From: Eurosta solidaginis
Lineage: Eukaryota; Arthropoda; Insecta; Diptera; Tephritidae
Assembly (NCBI RefSeq): GCF_040869045.1
Contig: NC_090319.1
Span: 239,499,832-239,563,831 of the forward strand
Length of the DNA stretch: 64,000 nt
Direction: 5' to 3'
The notes under the pieces were generated by a model. The model was not told where the DNA came from and searched no databases. It saw nothing but the letters and a program-made list of their open reading frames with translations. Below, one piece after another: positions 12,186-23,799 of the stretch (position 1 is the stretch's first letter; every line of letters begins with the position of its first letter). A program made the position numbers and the translations under genes.

Positions 12186-13305
12186 TTACCATGTTTCATC
12201 CCTTTTTTTGTATTTGGTATAGAATTATGGCATTTTTTTAATTTTTCGTAATTTTCGAAATCGAAAAAGTGGGCGTGGTCATAGTAAAATTTCGCCCATA
12301 TTTCATACCAAGATAAAGTGAGTTCAGATAAGTACGTGAACTGAGTTTAGTAAAGATATATCGATTTTTGCTCAAGTTATCGTGTTAACGGCCGAGCGGA
12401 AGGACAGACGGTCGAATGTGTATAAAAACTGGGCGTGGCTTCAACCGATTTCGCCCTTTTTCACAGAAAACAGTTATCGTCCCAGAATCTAAGCCCCTAC
12501 AAAATTTCACAAGGATTGATAAATTTTTGTTCGACATTAAAAGTATCCTAGACAAATTAAATGGAAAAGGGCGGAGCCGCGCCCATTTTGAAATTTTCTT
12601 TTATTTTTTATTTTGTTGCACCATATCATTACTTGAGTTGAATGTTGGCGTAATTTACTTATATACTGTAAAGATATTACATTTTTTGTTAAAATTTGGC
12701 TTAAAATATTTTTTTTTTTTAAGTGGACGTGTCGTTCTCCGATTTTGCTAATTTTTACTAAGTATACATATAGTAATAAGAGTAACGGTCTTGCCAAATT
12801 TCATCATGATATCTTCCACGACTGCCAAATTACAGCTAGCAAAGCTCTTAAATTACCTTCTTTTAAAAGTGGGCGGTGCCACGCCCATTGTCAAAATTTT
12901 ACTAATTTTCTATTCTGTTTCATAAGTTCTACTCACCTACCAAGTTTCATGGATTTATCCGTCTTTGGTAATGAATTATCGCAATTTTTCTGTTTTTCGA
13001 AATTTTCGATATCGAAAAAGTGGGCGTGGTTATATTCCGATTTCGTTAATTTTAAATAGCGATCTGAGATGAGGGCCCAGGAATCTACATACCAAATTTC
13101 ATCAAGATACCTCAAAAGTTACTCAAGTTATCGTGTTAACGGATGGACGGACGGACGGACATGCCTCAATCAAATTTTTTTTTCGATTCTGATGATTTTG
13201 ATATATGGAAGTCTATATCTATCTCGATCCCTTTATACTTGTACAACCAACCGTTATCCAATCAAAGTTATTATACTCTGTGAACTTTGCTCAACTGATT
13301 ATAAA
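12186..13305 (-). mobile_element. HINE-1 copy, array and hairpin end missing
   Basis: Contains only the modular half in reverse orientation, starting at ACCATGTTTCATCCC and ending with the sub-terminal motif (CTCAACTGATTATAAA, one substitution). The GGACGGACGGAC tract is at about 13146-13160. It sits directly upstream of the env remnant. Confidence 0.8.
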
Positions 13306-13329
13306 AATAAATAAGATAAAAAATATTTA

Positions 13330-14823
13330 TGACATTATTTTTATTATCGAACTTTTAGATTGATTGCGATTGCGTTAATAATACCAATACGCACAAACGT
13401 GCAAATACTGGACTACTCATCATCCCACCTAGTTACAGTAGGTATAGGACCGACAAAACTACAAATAGGAAACTTTAAAATTATTCATTTAATAGAACTA
13501 CAGGATTATACCAATACCATAAATAACTTGGAGACAACTATAAACAAAAAAAATTAACAAACCACCCCCTGAAACCTATCCTGTCATCCCTCATCAATCA
13601 ATCCAAAAATTATGTAAATATTATATTATAAATTATATAAATATAATAAGAATAAATAAAACTAGTGAAAAAAGATCATTCGATTTTATAGGTACCACTT
13701 GGAAGTGGATAGCCGGAAATCCGGACCATAGCGATTTTAATATTTTAGTGGAAAAAATGAATAACGTTTTAGATAATAACAACAGAAAGATTGTAATAAG
13801 CACATTGACAAACGAAAAAATTGAAGAAATAATAGAAAAAAGTAATAAAATCTCTAAAATAGTACAAGATGAAGAGGATATAGAAAACGAATTAATAATA
13901 CAAATAAAGTTAAAACTAGAAGTAATTGAGGAAGAATTAATTAGCATAGCTTATCCCATCCATTGGGCAAAAGCAAGTATAATTAATTCATATATCCTAT
14001 CAGAAAAGAAAATTGAAATTACAAAGACATCTTTACAAAACGAAAATGTACCGTTTATAAATTTAGAGGTGGAGCATTAGAATTTGCGGAAATCAAAATT
14101 GCATCAAATAAAGAAACTCTAATTTATATAATCAATCTTCCAAAAACGGCAAAAGAGGATTGTAGGACCTTAGAAATAAGACCAATGAAAAAGAAAGAAT
14201 TAATAAATAAAATTGATTACAATTCAATGTTATGGAAAAATCAAAGATTGTAAATCATACAATAACTTGTCTATATGTTCAAGGAATATCGTAAAGAATA
14301 TTACAAATGGCAAATGCATAGTATATCTCCTAAAAAGTAAAATATATAATTGTACAAAAATATACTGATATACTGTTTCTAAATGAATATGACGGTTTTA
14401 TTAAATTTGATAATGAAAATGTAAAACTAAAAGGAACCTACCTAATAAAACATCAGAACACAAGTATTATAATAAATGACAAAACATATTTTCCAAAAGA
14501 AATTACTGAAAAAACCCATGCCGGTGATATTACAGCCAATGGCAGCAAATAGTAAAGTAGAGGAAAATTTTATCTTTAAAAGCAATCAAAGAATTCAAAA
14601 CTAATGAATTAAAAGAAATTACAATGTTGAAAAACGGAATTATATATATTTATCATTAAACTTAACATCTATATGAATAATTATATTTGCAATTGTAATT
14701 GTATTATTTAAATATAAAAAATATAAAATAAATGACAAACGCAACCAAGAAACTACTGAAATCAGAATTGATAATTTGTCTAAGTATTGCATAACTCCAT
14801 CGAACGAGGAGGCTCGAATTTAA
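13330..14823 (+). pseudogene. Errantivirus-type env remnant
   Basis: The reading frame shifts several times but collinear blocks remain. An N-terminal block (13360-13555) has DYSSSHLVTVGIGPT. A dibasic site before FDFIGTTWKWIAGNPDH (about 13683) is the usual position of the SU/TM cleavage and fusion region. A helical block (13748-14080) contains HWAKASIINS. A hydrophobic segment near 14668-14712 is followed by a lysine-rich tail, as in a transmembrane anchor with a cytoplasmic end. This order matches insect errantivirus envelope proteins (17.6/297/Tom group). Multiple stops and frameshifts mean no functional product. It is probably part of the same provirus as the pol remnant at 1.6-2.9 kb. 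Confidence 0.8.
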
Positions 14824-14835
14824 GGGCGGAGGAGT

Positions 14836-15250
14836 TAACATACAATATATTTGGCTCTCACATAATGATTTACATATTTACTTACATACCTTTCGGCAAA
14901 CAGATTTAGTTCCCATAAACATATTTATGCTGACATAACATTTAAATTATTTAAATTCAACTTACCTTCCTATAAACAAATTAATGCTAACATGCAATTA
15001 TGCGAACTTGCCAACTCAGAATTTCACACAGCTAAATTCTTAATAATTTTTGATAATCAAAATTCAATAACAACTTTCTGCATTTCCTGTTTCGCAAGGG
15101 CAAGAGCATTTACTTATTTTGTTGTTGTAAATAATAAACGAAAAATCATTTTAATAACAATTAATTGAACACAAATATTCAGTCTTCATTCTGTAGTGTC
15201 TGGGTTCAGTACAAAAAACCATAAAAGATATTTGCTTCAATTTACAATTG
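14836..15250 (+). repeat. Putative errantivirus 3' LTR
   Basis: A purine-rich tract (AAGGGCGGAGGAG, 14822-14834) is followed by AGTTAACATAC. Errantivirus LTRs characteristically start with AGT and end in AATT-like sequence; here TTTACAATT is near 15250. No second LTR is in the window, so the right edge is estimated. Confidence 0.55.
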
Positions 15251-15363
15251 TCCAACTTACATGTATATAGCTAATAACCAAGCAAGGGATACAATTGTTC
15301 TGGAATACAGTTTCGCGAAATAACTAGACCTTAGGAGAAATTTATAAACGAGAAAACTGAGAG

Positions 15364-15371
15364 TATAAAAG
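15364..15371 (+). promoter_or_regulatory. LTR TATA box
   Basis: TATAAAAG in the 5' LTR. The same octamer in the same context is at 18149-18156 in the 3' LTR. It is followed by ATCAGTTTGA about 25-30 bp downstream, which resembles an insect initiator. Confidence 0.7.
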
Positions 15372-15470
15372 CAGCGCAAGCTGAGGAATCAGCAATCAGT
15401 TTGATTTAAACACGCTATCAATTGTGAAGAATAATTGTGAAGTATAAGTTTACTACTTCCAAAGTAGTAT

Positions 15471-15477
15471 AATAAAG
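15471..15477 (+). promoter_or_regulatory. LTR polyadenylation signal
   Basis: AATAAAG about 105 bp downstream of the TATA box, in the expected R-region position. Confidence 0.5.
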
Positions 15478-15582
15478 ACCATTTTGCAATACAGAATATT
15501 GGAGTTATTTATTCAACGTTCACCGATACGAACGTTAGCGAAAGGTTGCAAATAAGCGGAATTTCTTTAAGTTCGTTACAAT

Positions 15583-15600
15583 TGGTGTCAGAAGAGGAAC
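15583..15600 (+). promoter_or_regulatory. Primer-binding site
   Basis: TGGTGTCAGAAGAGGAAC follows the LTR end by two bases. PBS sequences begin TGG because they pair with the CCA end of a tRNA, and TGGTGTCAGAAG is familiar from insect Ty3/Gypsy elements. The priming tRNA was not determined. Confidence 0.65.
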
Positions 15601-15602
15601 TG

Positions 15603-16795
15603 TTGAATAAATTCCAGAGTTGCAGAGCACAACAAAGACATGGAAAGTTGAGTGAATTCAAGATCCACCAACTGAAGAAGGAGTTGGAGAGCCGTGGATT
15701 GAATACAACTGGCAATAAATCTGAACTTCAGGCACAACTACAAGAGTTTGTGGAATTGGAAGGAATCGACGTTAATGAACACACTTTTCATTCTGTTATG
15801 GAAGAGTCGACAACAAAAATGGAAGAGAAATAAATTAAACATCCCAGATAGTTACGAGCACAGACTTGAACATCATATTGGCTGCAATATCTGCACAGAC
15901 GTTGACAATGGCATCTCAACTGGAATCGCAAGAGACACGTTTAGCATCCACGATGGAAGCACAGGAGGCACGCATTTCAGAAATGTCGTCGCAGATGTCA
16001 TCTCAACTGGAAGAACAGAAGACATATATGGTATCTCAACTGGAAGAACAGAAGACAGATATGACATCTCAGTTGGCTGAGCAGTTGAAAGCACAGGAGG
16101 CCCGCATATCCTCGGAGCTGGAGGCACAGGAGATAAGGGTATCTTCGAAGCTGGAGGCCCAGGATACAAAAATTTTACAGTTTAAGGAAAAAATCGAGGC
16201 CGAGGCTTTGACGTAACGAGCAGTTACAACTAAATCGCCCAACAGTTTCAGCGAGTAATCCAAAGGTAAAAACACCATCATTTGACGGTTCTGTTCCTTT
16301 CCACGTATTTAAGCTTCAATACGAGAAGACGTCAGCAGTTAAAAACTGGAATACTGAAGATAAGGTTGCAGCGCTGTTCGTGGCATTGAAAGGACCTGCA
16401 GCTGAAATCTAACAGACCATTGCAGAGGTAGAACGAATCAATTACGAAACATTTATGGGCGCTCTAGAAAGGCCATACGGAAGCGAACACAGGAAGCAAA
16501 TACACCAAATAGAATTGCAAAACCGCTACCAAAAATCTAACGAGACTTTGCAGGAGTTTGTTTCAGACATTGAAAGACTGGCAAATACTGCAAATGCGGA
16601 CGCATCCGTGGAATACACTGAAAGTGTAAAGATTCAGAGTATTATAAATGGCATATGGGACGTCAAAAAGAAGCGAGTTACATACGCAAGCCCAAAGAAA
16701 ACATTTGCTGAAACAATATCCCATGTACTGACTCAGGAAAGAGCATTGCTTCTGTGTAAGCCAGCTTTCAAAGCACGCCGTGTGTGCCAGATGTA
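15603..16795 (+). pseudogene. Osvaldo-like Gag, frameshifted
   Basis: Three collinear pieces. The first (to 15833) carries a SAP-like motif, LSEFKIHQLKKELESRGLN with the following NKSELQAQL, a fold associated with DNA or chromatin binding. The second (15866-16216) is a long heptad coiled coil rich in Q, E and A with repeated SQLEEQKT and LEAQEARIS blocks. The third (about 16270-16795) is the capsid region, with FDGSVPFHVFKLQYE, then LKGPAAEI interrupted by a TAA, then the LERPYGSEHRKQIH block. No zinc knuckle remains before the protease, so a deletion is likely. The frame at 15546 starts inside the LTR, so that ATG is not the gag start. Confidence 0.75.
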
Positions 16796-17175
16796 AAGAT
16801 CGAGAACTTCCTCCAACTATTGAATGTCCTGTGATATCTGTATCAAAAATCGGAAGAAAATCGAGCAGTCTTACCATAAGAGGAAATGTGTACGGCAAGG
16901 AGCGTGTACTGACTGCAGATACGGGCGCATCACGTTCCTTGATCCGATCTGATTTGGTCAACGGGAGAGTAAAGCCATTACCTGGAGCAAGATTGCGTAC
17001 GGTCACTAGTGAGTATAACCAAGTCCACGGAGAAGTGGTATGTGAGGTCTTAATTGGAAAGGTCACGGTTCTACACAAATTCGTTGTGGCAGAGATCGTT
17101 GATGAAGTCATATTGGGAGTGGACTTCTTGGTTGATCATGGCATCAAGATCGACATTATGGATTATGCCATATAA
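16796..17175 (+). pseudogene. Retroviral-type aspartic protease (retropepsin)
   Basis: Open for about 126 codons. The active-site motif ADTGAS sits at about residue 47 of the open frame, and the flap/second hydrophobic motif is represented by VILGVDFL about 65 residues later, matching one retropepsin subunit. It would cleave Gag-Pol. It is followed directly by integrase C-terminal sequence instead of reverse transcriptase, so the element deleted RT, RNase H and the integrase core. The domain itself looks intact. Confidence 0.8.
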
Positions 17176-17790
17176 GAACAAGGATGTACCACTTAACTAC
17201 AGTTTTGAGAAAGGTTTCAGCAATAAGCGAGTGATGGTGGAGGGGACTCAACAAAGACCACGAAAGTCAAAGCCAGAAATCCCGGAAAGGATTAGTGGAA
17301 CGAATAGAACACACAAATCAATACCGAAGATACCTGCGGGAAGAACACTGGCATTGAGAAACCGAAATAGACGAAATAAAATGAAGGAAAGAACTTCGCA
17401 GAAAGAATGCAAGGATGGTTCCAAGCCAGGGCGCACTACTGTTGTGAAGCGTCAGAACGATACTGATTATGTAAAACCAATCTGTCAAGCTCAAGCTATT
17501 CGAAGTAGCCCAGCGGCCAAACAACAGAGTGTGAGGTGACCAACTAGAATAATGTGTAGTAAGATGCAACACAGGTACGACAAGAACAACAATTCGGAAT
17601 GTTTGTTGGAGGGATAGTTGGTACTGTTATACAACCCTAACCGACGAAAAGGTGTGCCATCCAAGCAGTTGGGAAGGCCCATAAAAGTTGTGGAGCGAAT
17701 CAATGATGTCATCTACCGCATACAAACCATTGAGAAACCACGAAATACAAGGGTGGTTCATTTGGAGAGGCTAGCAGCGGTTTGACCGAG
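17176..17790 (+). pseudogene. Integrase C-terminal remnant
   Basis: A basic, low-complexity stretch (to about 17539), then frames with LYNPNRRKGVPSKQLGRP and VERINDVIYRIQ...TRVVHLERLAAV near 17620-17785. This is the small beta-barrel tail found at the end of many Gypsy integrases. Stops and a frameshift break it. It ends about 45 bp before the 3' LTR. Confidence 0.65.
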
Positions 17791-17832
17791 AGATTCGTCT
17801 GATCGGGACGATCAGACTTAGATGAAGGGCAG

Positions 17833-18242
17833 TGTGGCGAATGTTGACATCCCTTTGTTGTTATTAAATAAATGCACAACAACAAAATCATTAAAGCAAG
17901 CTACGTAAACACATTAATCATCATTTACACACATATATAGAAGGCGACGAAGAGATTACTCACTCACACACATGTAGTCGTCAGCAGAAGTAGTTATTCA
18001 CCCATACCCACGCATATGGTTAAAAGAGAAACATAAACTACAAATAGGTATACATATATATAGCTAATAACCAAGCAAGGGATACAATTGTTCTGGAATA
18101 CAGTTTCGCGAAATGACTAGACCTTAGGAGAAATGGATGAACTGAGAGTATAAAAGCAGCGCAAGCTGAGGAATCAGTAATCAGTTTGATTTAAATCAGT
18201 TGTGAAGGATAATTGTGAAGTATAATTTTGCTACTCCCAAAG
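17833..18242 (+). repeat. 3' LTR, 3'-truncated
   Basis: Starts TGTGGCGAATGTTGACATCC just after the purine tract GATGAAGGGCAG. It follows the 5' LTR closely from about 18060 until CTACTCCCAAAG at about 18242, where it switches abruptly to LINE reverse-transcriptase sequence. The polyadenylation end is therefore lost. Confidence 0.8.
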
Positions 18243-19729
18243 CAAACGAAAAAAACAACAAGGCCGTGGGCGCTGATGGACTTCCATCGGAGCTATTCAA
18301 GTTCGGCGGCAAGGAGTTGGTAAGGCGCATGCAGCAGCTTCTTAGCAAAATATGGGCGGACGAAAGCATGCCCGACGGTTGGAATCTAAGTGTTCTTTGC
18401 CCAGTCCACAAGAAGGGGGATACTGCAAAATCGCATATAAGGTCCTTTCAAGTGTATTTTGCGAAAGATTGAAGCCCACCGTGAACCGGCTGATGGGACC
18501 TTATCAGTGCGGCTTCAGACCTGGTAAATCTACCATCGACCAGATTTTCACAATGCGCCAAATCTTGGAAAAAACCCGTGAAAAGAGAATAGACACACAT
18601 CACCTCTTCGTCGACTTTAAAGCCGCCTTCGACAGCACGAAGAGGAGCTGCCTATATGCCGCTATGTCTGAATTTGGTTTCCCCGCAAAACTTATACGGC
18701 TGTGCAAAATGACGTTGAGCAACACCATCAGCTCAGTCAGAATTGGGACCTCTCCGAGCCGTTCGAAACTAAACGAGGTTTCAGACAGGGTGACCCCCTA
18801 TCGTGCGATTTCTTTAATTTGATGCTGGAGAAAATTATACTAGCTGCAGAACTTAACCGCACTGGAACAATATACTATAAAAGCGTGCAATTACTGGCAT
18901 ATGCTGATGACATTGATATCATCGGCCTAAACACCCGCGCTGTTAGTTCTGCTTACTCCAAGCTGGAAAAAGAAGCGGTAAAGATGGGTTTGATGGTGAA
19001 TGAGGACAAAACGAAGTACCTGCTGTCATCGAGCAAAGAGTCAGCGTATATGCGCCTTGGCAACCACGCTACTGTTGGCAGCCATAATTTCGAAATAGTA
19101 AAAGACTTCATTTATTTGGGAACCAGCATCAACACTAGCAACAACATCAGCACTGAAATCCAGCGAAGAATCAATCTTGCCAATAAATGCTACTTTGGAC
19201 TAGGTAGGCAATTGAAAAGTAAAGTCCTCTCTCGGCGAACGAAAATCATACTCTACAAGTCACTTATCGTACCCGTCCTGCTATATGGGCAGAAGCATGG
19301 ACCATGACAACAGCAGATGAAGCGGCTTTGGGAGTGTTCGAGAGAAAAATTCTTTGAAAGATTTATGGACCTCTACGCGTTGGCGATGGCGAGTACCGAA
19401 GAAGATTTAATGATGAGCTGTACGAGCTATACGCAGACATCAATATAGTCCAGCGAATTAAAACGCAGCGGCTGCGCTGGCTAGGCCATGTTATGCGAAT
19501 GAAAGATGATGCTCCGGCCAAGAAAGTGTTTCTATCGGAACCCGCCTATGGAAGCAGAGGTAGAGGGCGGCCCCCACTCCGTTGGAAGGACCAGGTGGAA
19601 AACGATTTAAACTCCCTTGGTGTGACCAATTGGCGCCGGTTGGCCGAGCAAAGGAGCGACTGGCGCGCCTTGTTGGACGGCCATAACCGTTTAGACGGTT
19701 AAGCGCCAATTAAGTAAGTAAGTAAGTAA
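18243..19729 (+). pseudogene. RTE-clade LINE, 5'-truncated (reverse transcriptase)
   Basis: The reverse transcriptase reads in several frames: KAVGADGLPSELFK, GPYQCGFRPGKSTIDQIF, HLFVDFKAAFDS (motif A), GFRQGDPLSCDFFN (motif B) and LLAYADDIDIIG (motif C, catalytic YADD intact). The C-terminal segment RGRGRPPLRWKDQVENDL...WRALLDGH is typical of RTE-type elements, as is the short tandem tail (TAAG)n at about 19710-19728. Frameshifts near 18430 and 18780 and a stop after LYGQKHGP (about 19305) inactivate it. The endonuclease domain is missing. It begins exactly where the upstream LTR breaks off. The same family is at 36.4-37.7 kb. Confidence 0.85.
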
Positions 19730-19829
19730 AGCGAACGCTCATAAACGCGCAATCGCTAATTACCGAATCCCGACGAACCAAAAGGAGCTCCGATCCTGTA
19801 TAGGCTTGTTTTCATATTTTAAAAATTTC

Positions 19830-21240
19830 GTCCGAACTTTCTCAAAAATTGCTAAACCATTGTTAGACCTGTTGCGCCAGGAAGTTACATTCCATTTTAC
19901 AAACGATTGCTTGAAAGCTTTCTAAGAATTAAGAAATTGGTTATTTAAAGCACCGGTGTTAGCCACCTATTATCCTACGCGTGTGACAGTGCTGCATTGT
20001 GATGCTAGTAGCCATGGATTTGGGTCTGTCCCGATGCAAAAGCACGACGATAAGAAACTCCACCTAATGGCATATTTTTCGAAAACGACGACATCTTCAG
20101 AATCAGGGGTACCATAATTGTAAGCTAGATACATCGTCCATTGTAGAAGCCTTTAGGATTTACCTGGAAGGAACGCCGTTTGAAACCGTTACGAAATGCA
20201 ATTCACTCACCATGACTCTTAACAAAAAACAGATTTACCCACAAATAGCCCGATGGGCATTAGAGCTGTACAAGTTTAATTACACAATTCAGCACCGCAA
20301 GGGTGTGAACCTTACCAATGCAGATGCGATGAGCCGTTATACATTGCCGGTGAATGAAGATAGTCGCACCGAGGTTATTGTCGATGGTAATGACCCAGTT
20401 AAACCCCCGGATATACTTAAAAGCAACCTGGTCGCTACTGTAGACCCTGAAGATCTGCGTTTTCAGATCCAAGTCGCTCAAAATCGAGACACCGAAATAA
20501 AAGAGCTTTCCAAGAAGCTAGAAGAGGGAAAATAGAGTAGTAGTAGATGGACTCGTTTTCCGCAAAATTGGCTAACAACTTTTGTGAGAAAACATACTTC
20601 GGAAGGTGCATGAGAAAATCGGTCATATGGGAGTCGATAAGTGCTGCAACCAATAAGGAAATATTTTCGGTTCATTTAAAACTGCATAAAGTACATTATC
20701 TTCTCTGCGCCAGCTCGATCTAACGAGAAAAACCTTTTCAATATCCCGAAGAAACCAATACTATTTGACACCCTCCATATGAAAAATGTCGGCCCCCTAC
20801 CAGGTATTAAATCAAAACGCAAGCATTTAATTGTAGCTATCGATGCGTTTACGAAGTCTGTAAAACTATACCCTGTTAATTCCATTAGTACGAAAGAGGT
20901 TTGTTGGGCTTTGAAAAGTATTAATCCTATTATAGCCGACCAAGGCGAATGCACATGCACATGCTTTACTTCCCTTAAATTTAGTAACTTCCTCTTGAAG
21001 CGAAATATAGGTCACGTAAAGGTTGCAGTAGTTTCGCCAGAAGCGAACGGTCCAGTCGAAAGAGTTACCGAATAATTAGGGCAATGCTAAGCAGATTAAC
21101 AGAATCAATCGAGCATGAAGTTCATAGCACGACTGTATATACCCCCAGTGAGTAGTTATTCGGTGTAAATCAACGCCGATATATGGTGAATGAACTAACA
21201 GAATTTCTTGAAGATAAGTTCCTAAATGATACTCCTAGAG
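19830..21240 (+). pseudogene. Mdg3-like Ty3/Gypsy pol remnant
   Basis: Degenerate RNase H (about 19900-20340) shows CDASSHGFGSV, then TMTLNKKQ and the ARWALELYKFNYTIQHRKG...NADAMSRY block. Integrase follows with DTLHMKNVGPLPG, IVAIDAFTKSVKLYPV, IADQGECTC (second Asp region) and VVSPEANGPVERV (Glu region). The zinc-binding part and the start of RT are missing. Numerous stops and frameshifts are present. The motif style fits mdg3/blastopia-type elements rather than errantiviruses. Confidence 0.75.
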
Positions 21241-21271
21241 ACCTAGTTAGTGCGTGAAAGGGCTAAGGAAA

Positions 21272-21897
21272 CAAGTAGGTAAGGCTAAGTTTGGGTGGAA
21301 CCGATCATTACATACACAGCTAGGAGCTTTGGAGACAAAATTGTCTTTTTCATGGATACATACAAATGGTAATACTGAGAAGTGGAGCAACTTGCCTTTT
21401 CTATCTGTCTTCAGTTATCAATTCGATTTATTTGAACATTTTGTTTAAATATGAAAATTTGGTTAAATTTGAACGCAATTCTTCATCATTTTTTTTTAAC
21501 CAACCCTGAAGCGCTCTTAATTATGAGTACGATAAGAGTCCGAAATTGTAGACCAAGGGTGACGTTTTGGAACGATCTCCCTTCATCCTTTGTCAAATAA
21601 GGGAAAATCACCAGGTAGGAAAATGCACCTAGGGTAACCCTGGAATGTGTTTGTGTGACATGGGTATTAAAGAGTATTGTAAAAGGGAGTGGGCCTTAGT
21701 TCTATAGGTGGACGCCTTTTCGAGATATCGCCATAAAGGTGGACCAAAGGTGACTGTAGAATATGTTGGCACGATATGGGTATCAAAGGAAAGGTGTTAA
21801 TGAGTATTTTAAAAAAGAGTGGACCTTAGTTCTATAGGTGGATGCCTTTTCTAGATATCGCCATACAGGTGGACCAGGGGTGACTCTATAATGCGTG
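21272..21897 (-). mobile_element. HINE-1 copy, degenerate and truncated
   Basis: Begins CAAGTAGGTAAGGC with decayed hairpin arms (TTTGGGTGGAACCGA). About 240 bp of unrelated sequence (about 21360-21595) splits the leader from two to three 130-bp monomers. It is cut off at 21897. Confidence 0.65.
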
Positions 21898-23204
21898 TTT
21901 GGTTAGATTCGGCCCACTGTGCCAGCGCATCATACATACTTTCATATCTACATACATAATCTCTAATTTAATCATTTACTTACGCTGGCTAATTACATAG
22001 CTATCCTCAATCGCTCTCATATCTTCATATATGTATGTACTTGCATTTGTTATACTCAGTTGAGCAGATCTCACAGAGTATATTAACTTTGATTGGATAA
22101 CGGTTGGTTGTACAGGTATAAAGGAATCGAGATAGATATAGACTTCCATATATCAAAATCATCAGTATCGAAAAAAAATTCGATTGAGCCTTGTCCGTCC
22201 GTCCGTCCGTCTGCCCGTTAACACGATAACTTGAGTAAATTTTGAGGTATCTTGATGAAATTTGGTATGTAGGTTCCTGGACACTCATCTCAGATCGCTA
22301 TTTAAAATGAACGATATCGGACAATAACCACGCCCACTTTTTCGATATCGAAAATTTCGAAAAATCGAAAAAGTGTTATAATTCATTACCAAATACGGAT
22401 TAACCGATGAAACCTGGTAGGTGAGTTGAACTTATGACGCAGAATAGAAAACTAGGAAAATTTTGGACAATGGGCGTGGCACCGCCCACTTTTAAAGGAT
22501 GGTATTTTAGAAGTTTTGCAAGCTGTAATTTGGCAGTCGTTGAAGATATCATGATGAAATTTGGCAGGACCGTTACTCTTATTACGATATTTCTGCTTAA
22601 TAAAAATTAGCAAAATCGGAGAACGACCACGCCCACTTTTTAAAAAAAATTTTTTTAATTCAAATTTTAAAAGAAAAGTTAATATCTTTACAGTATATAT
22701 ATGTTGCAACAAAATGAAAAAAATTCCATAATTATATACCAAATACGAAAAAAGGGATGAAACATGGTAATTGTATTGGTCTATTGACGCAAAATATAAC
22801 TTTAGAAAAAAACTTGGTAAAATGGGTGTCACACCTACCATATTAAGTAGAAGAAAATGAAAAAGTTTTGCAGGGCGAAATCAAAAGCCCTTGGAATCTT
22901 GGAAGGATTACTGTTCGTGGTATTACATATATAAATAAATTAGCGGTACCCGACAGATGATGGTCTGGGTCACCCTGGTCCACATTTTGGTCGATATCTC
23001 GAAAACGCTTTCACATAAGTTTATGGCGATATCTCGAAAAGGCGTTCACATATAGAACTAAGGCCCACTCCTATTTAAAATACTCATTAACACCTTTCAT
23101 TTGATACCCATATCGTACAAAAAAATTGTAGAGTCACCCCTGGTCCACGTTTATGGCGATATCCCGAAAAGGCGTCCACCCATAGAACTAAGGCCCAATC
23201 CCTT

Positions 23205-23799
23205 TGTATAAAATGCACTAATGCGGCTAGACGCACTGAGGTATTAAGGGGGGTAGCACTTCACTTTACTAAATAAAATAAAAGCGCGATAACTTTCGAT
23301 TTCAAATATAAACTTTATTTATTAGGATTAACTATTTAATAATTTCGAATTTATCACTTTTGTTTATTTTGAATATTTATATTTGCGACGATTATATTTA
23401 GGGTGATGGCGAATAACTAACATTACAACGGCCCAGCACATTCCACTGGACCGTTTACTTCTTTTGCTGAGCGCATACGTATGTATGTGGGTATACATAG
23501 ATATGTGTACGCTAAACAGTAATTATGTTTCTTATTTACAGGGTTCTTCAAACAGGTAAATATACATGGTATTCCAAAAAGGGTGAGTATAGAATAAAGG
23601 TAAGTAATTTTAAGCAAATATTTCATATAGGTAAATATTTCAAAGGTAAGTAAAAGGTAAATATTTATAATATAAGTATTAGAAATTAATTCATTTCAGT
23701 ATAATTATAATTTTTCTTTTCAGATAATATGTATGTATTATATATATAAATTTATTTTAATCCTCAAACTCTATAAGGTTATCGCTCATGTCTTCAACA
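23205..23799 (-). repeat. BEL/Pao 3' LTR (full, about 595 bp)
   Basis: Runs from TGTTGAAG (23799) to TATACA (23205) on the minus strand. Its first 363 bp are almost identical to the segment at 25911-26273. The polypurine tract expected just upstream is not obvious, so the boundary rests on the direct repeat and on the TG...CA ends. Confidence 0.7.

Larger units (their letters stand above)
15255..15580 (+). repeat. 5' LTR, 5'-truncated
   Basis: Matches the 3' LTR from ATAGCTAATAACCAAGC onward and ends GTTCGTTACA, two bases before a TGG-initiated primer-binding site. The first roughly 230 bp of the LTR (beginning TGTGGCGAATG) are absent because the errantivirus LTR abuts here. It contains a TATA box and a polyadenylation signal. 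Confidence 0.8.
15255..18242 (+). mobile_element. Internally deleted Osvaldo-like Ty3/Gypsy element
   Basis: Two directly repeated LTR segments flank gag, a protease and the integrase C-terminus. Reverse transcriptase, RNase H and the integrase core are missing. The 5' LTR has lost its start and the 3' LTR has lost its end, so no target duplication can be tested. PBS-like and polypurine-like sites are both where expected. It could not move without helper proteins. Confidence 0.75.

Noticed and set aside
16563..17111. Minus-strand 182-codon frame
   Set aside because: Antisense shadow of gag and protease of the Osvaldo-like element.
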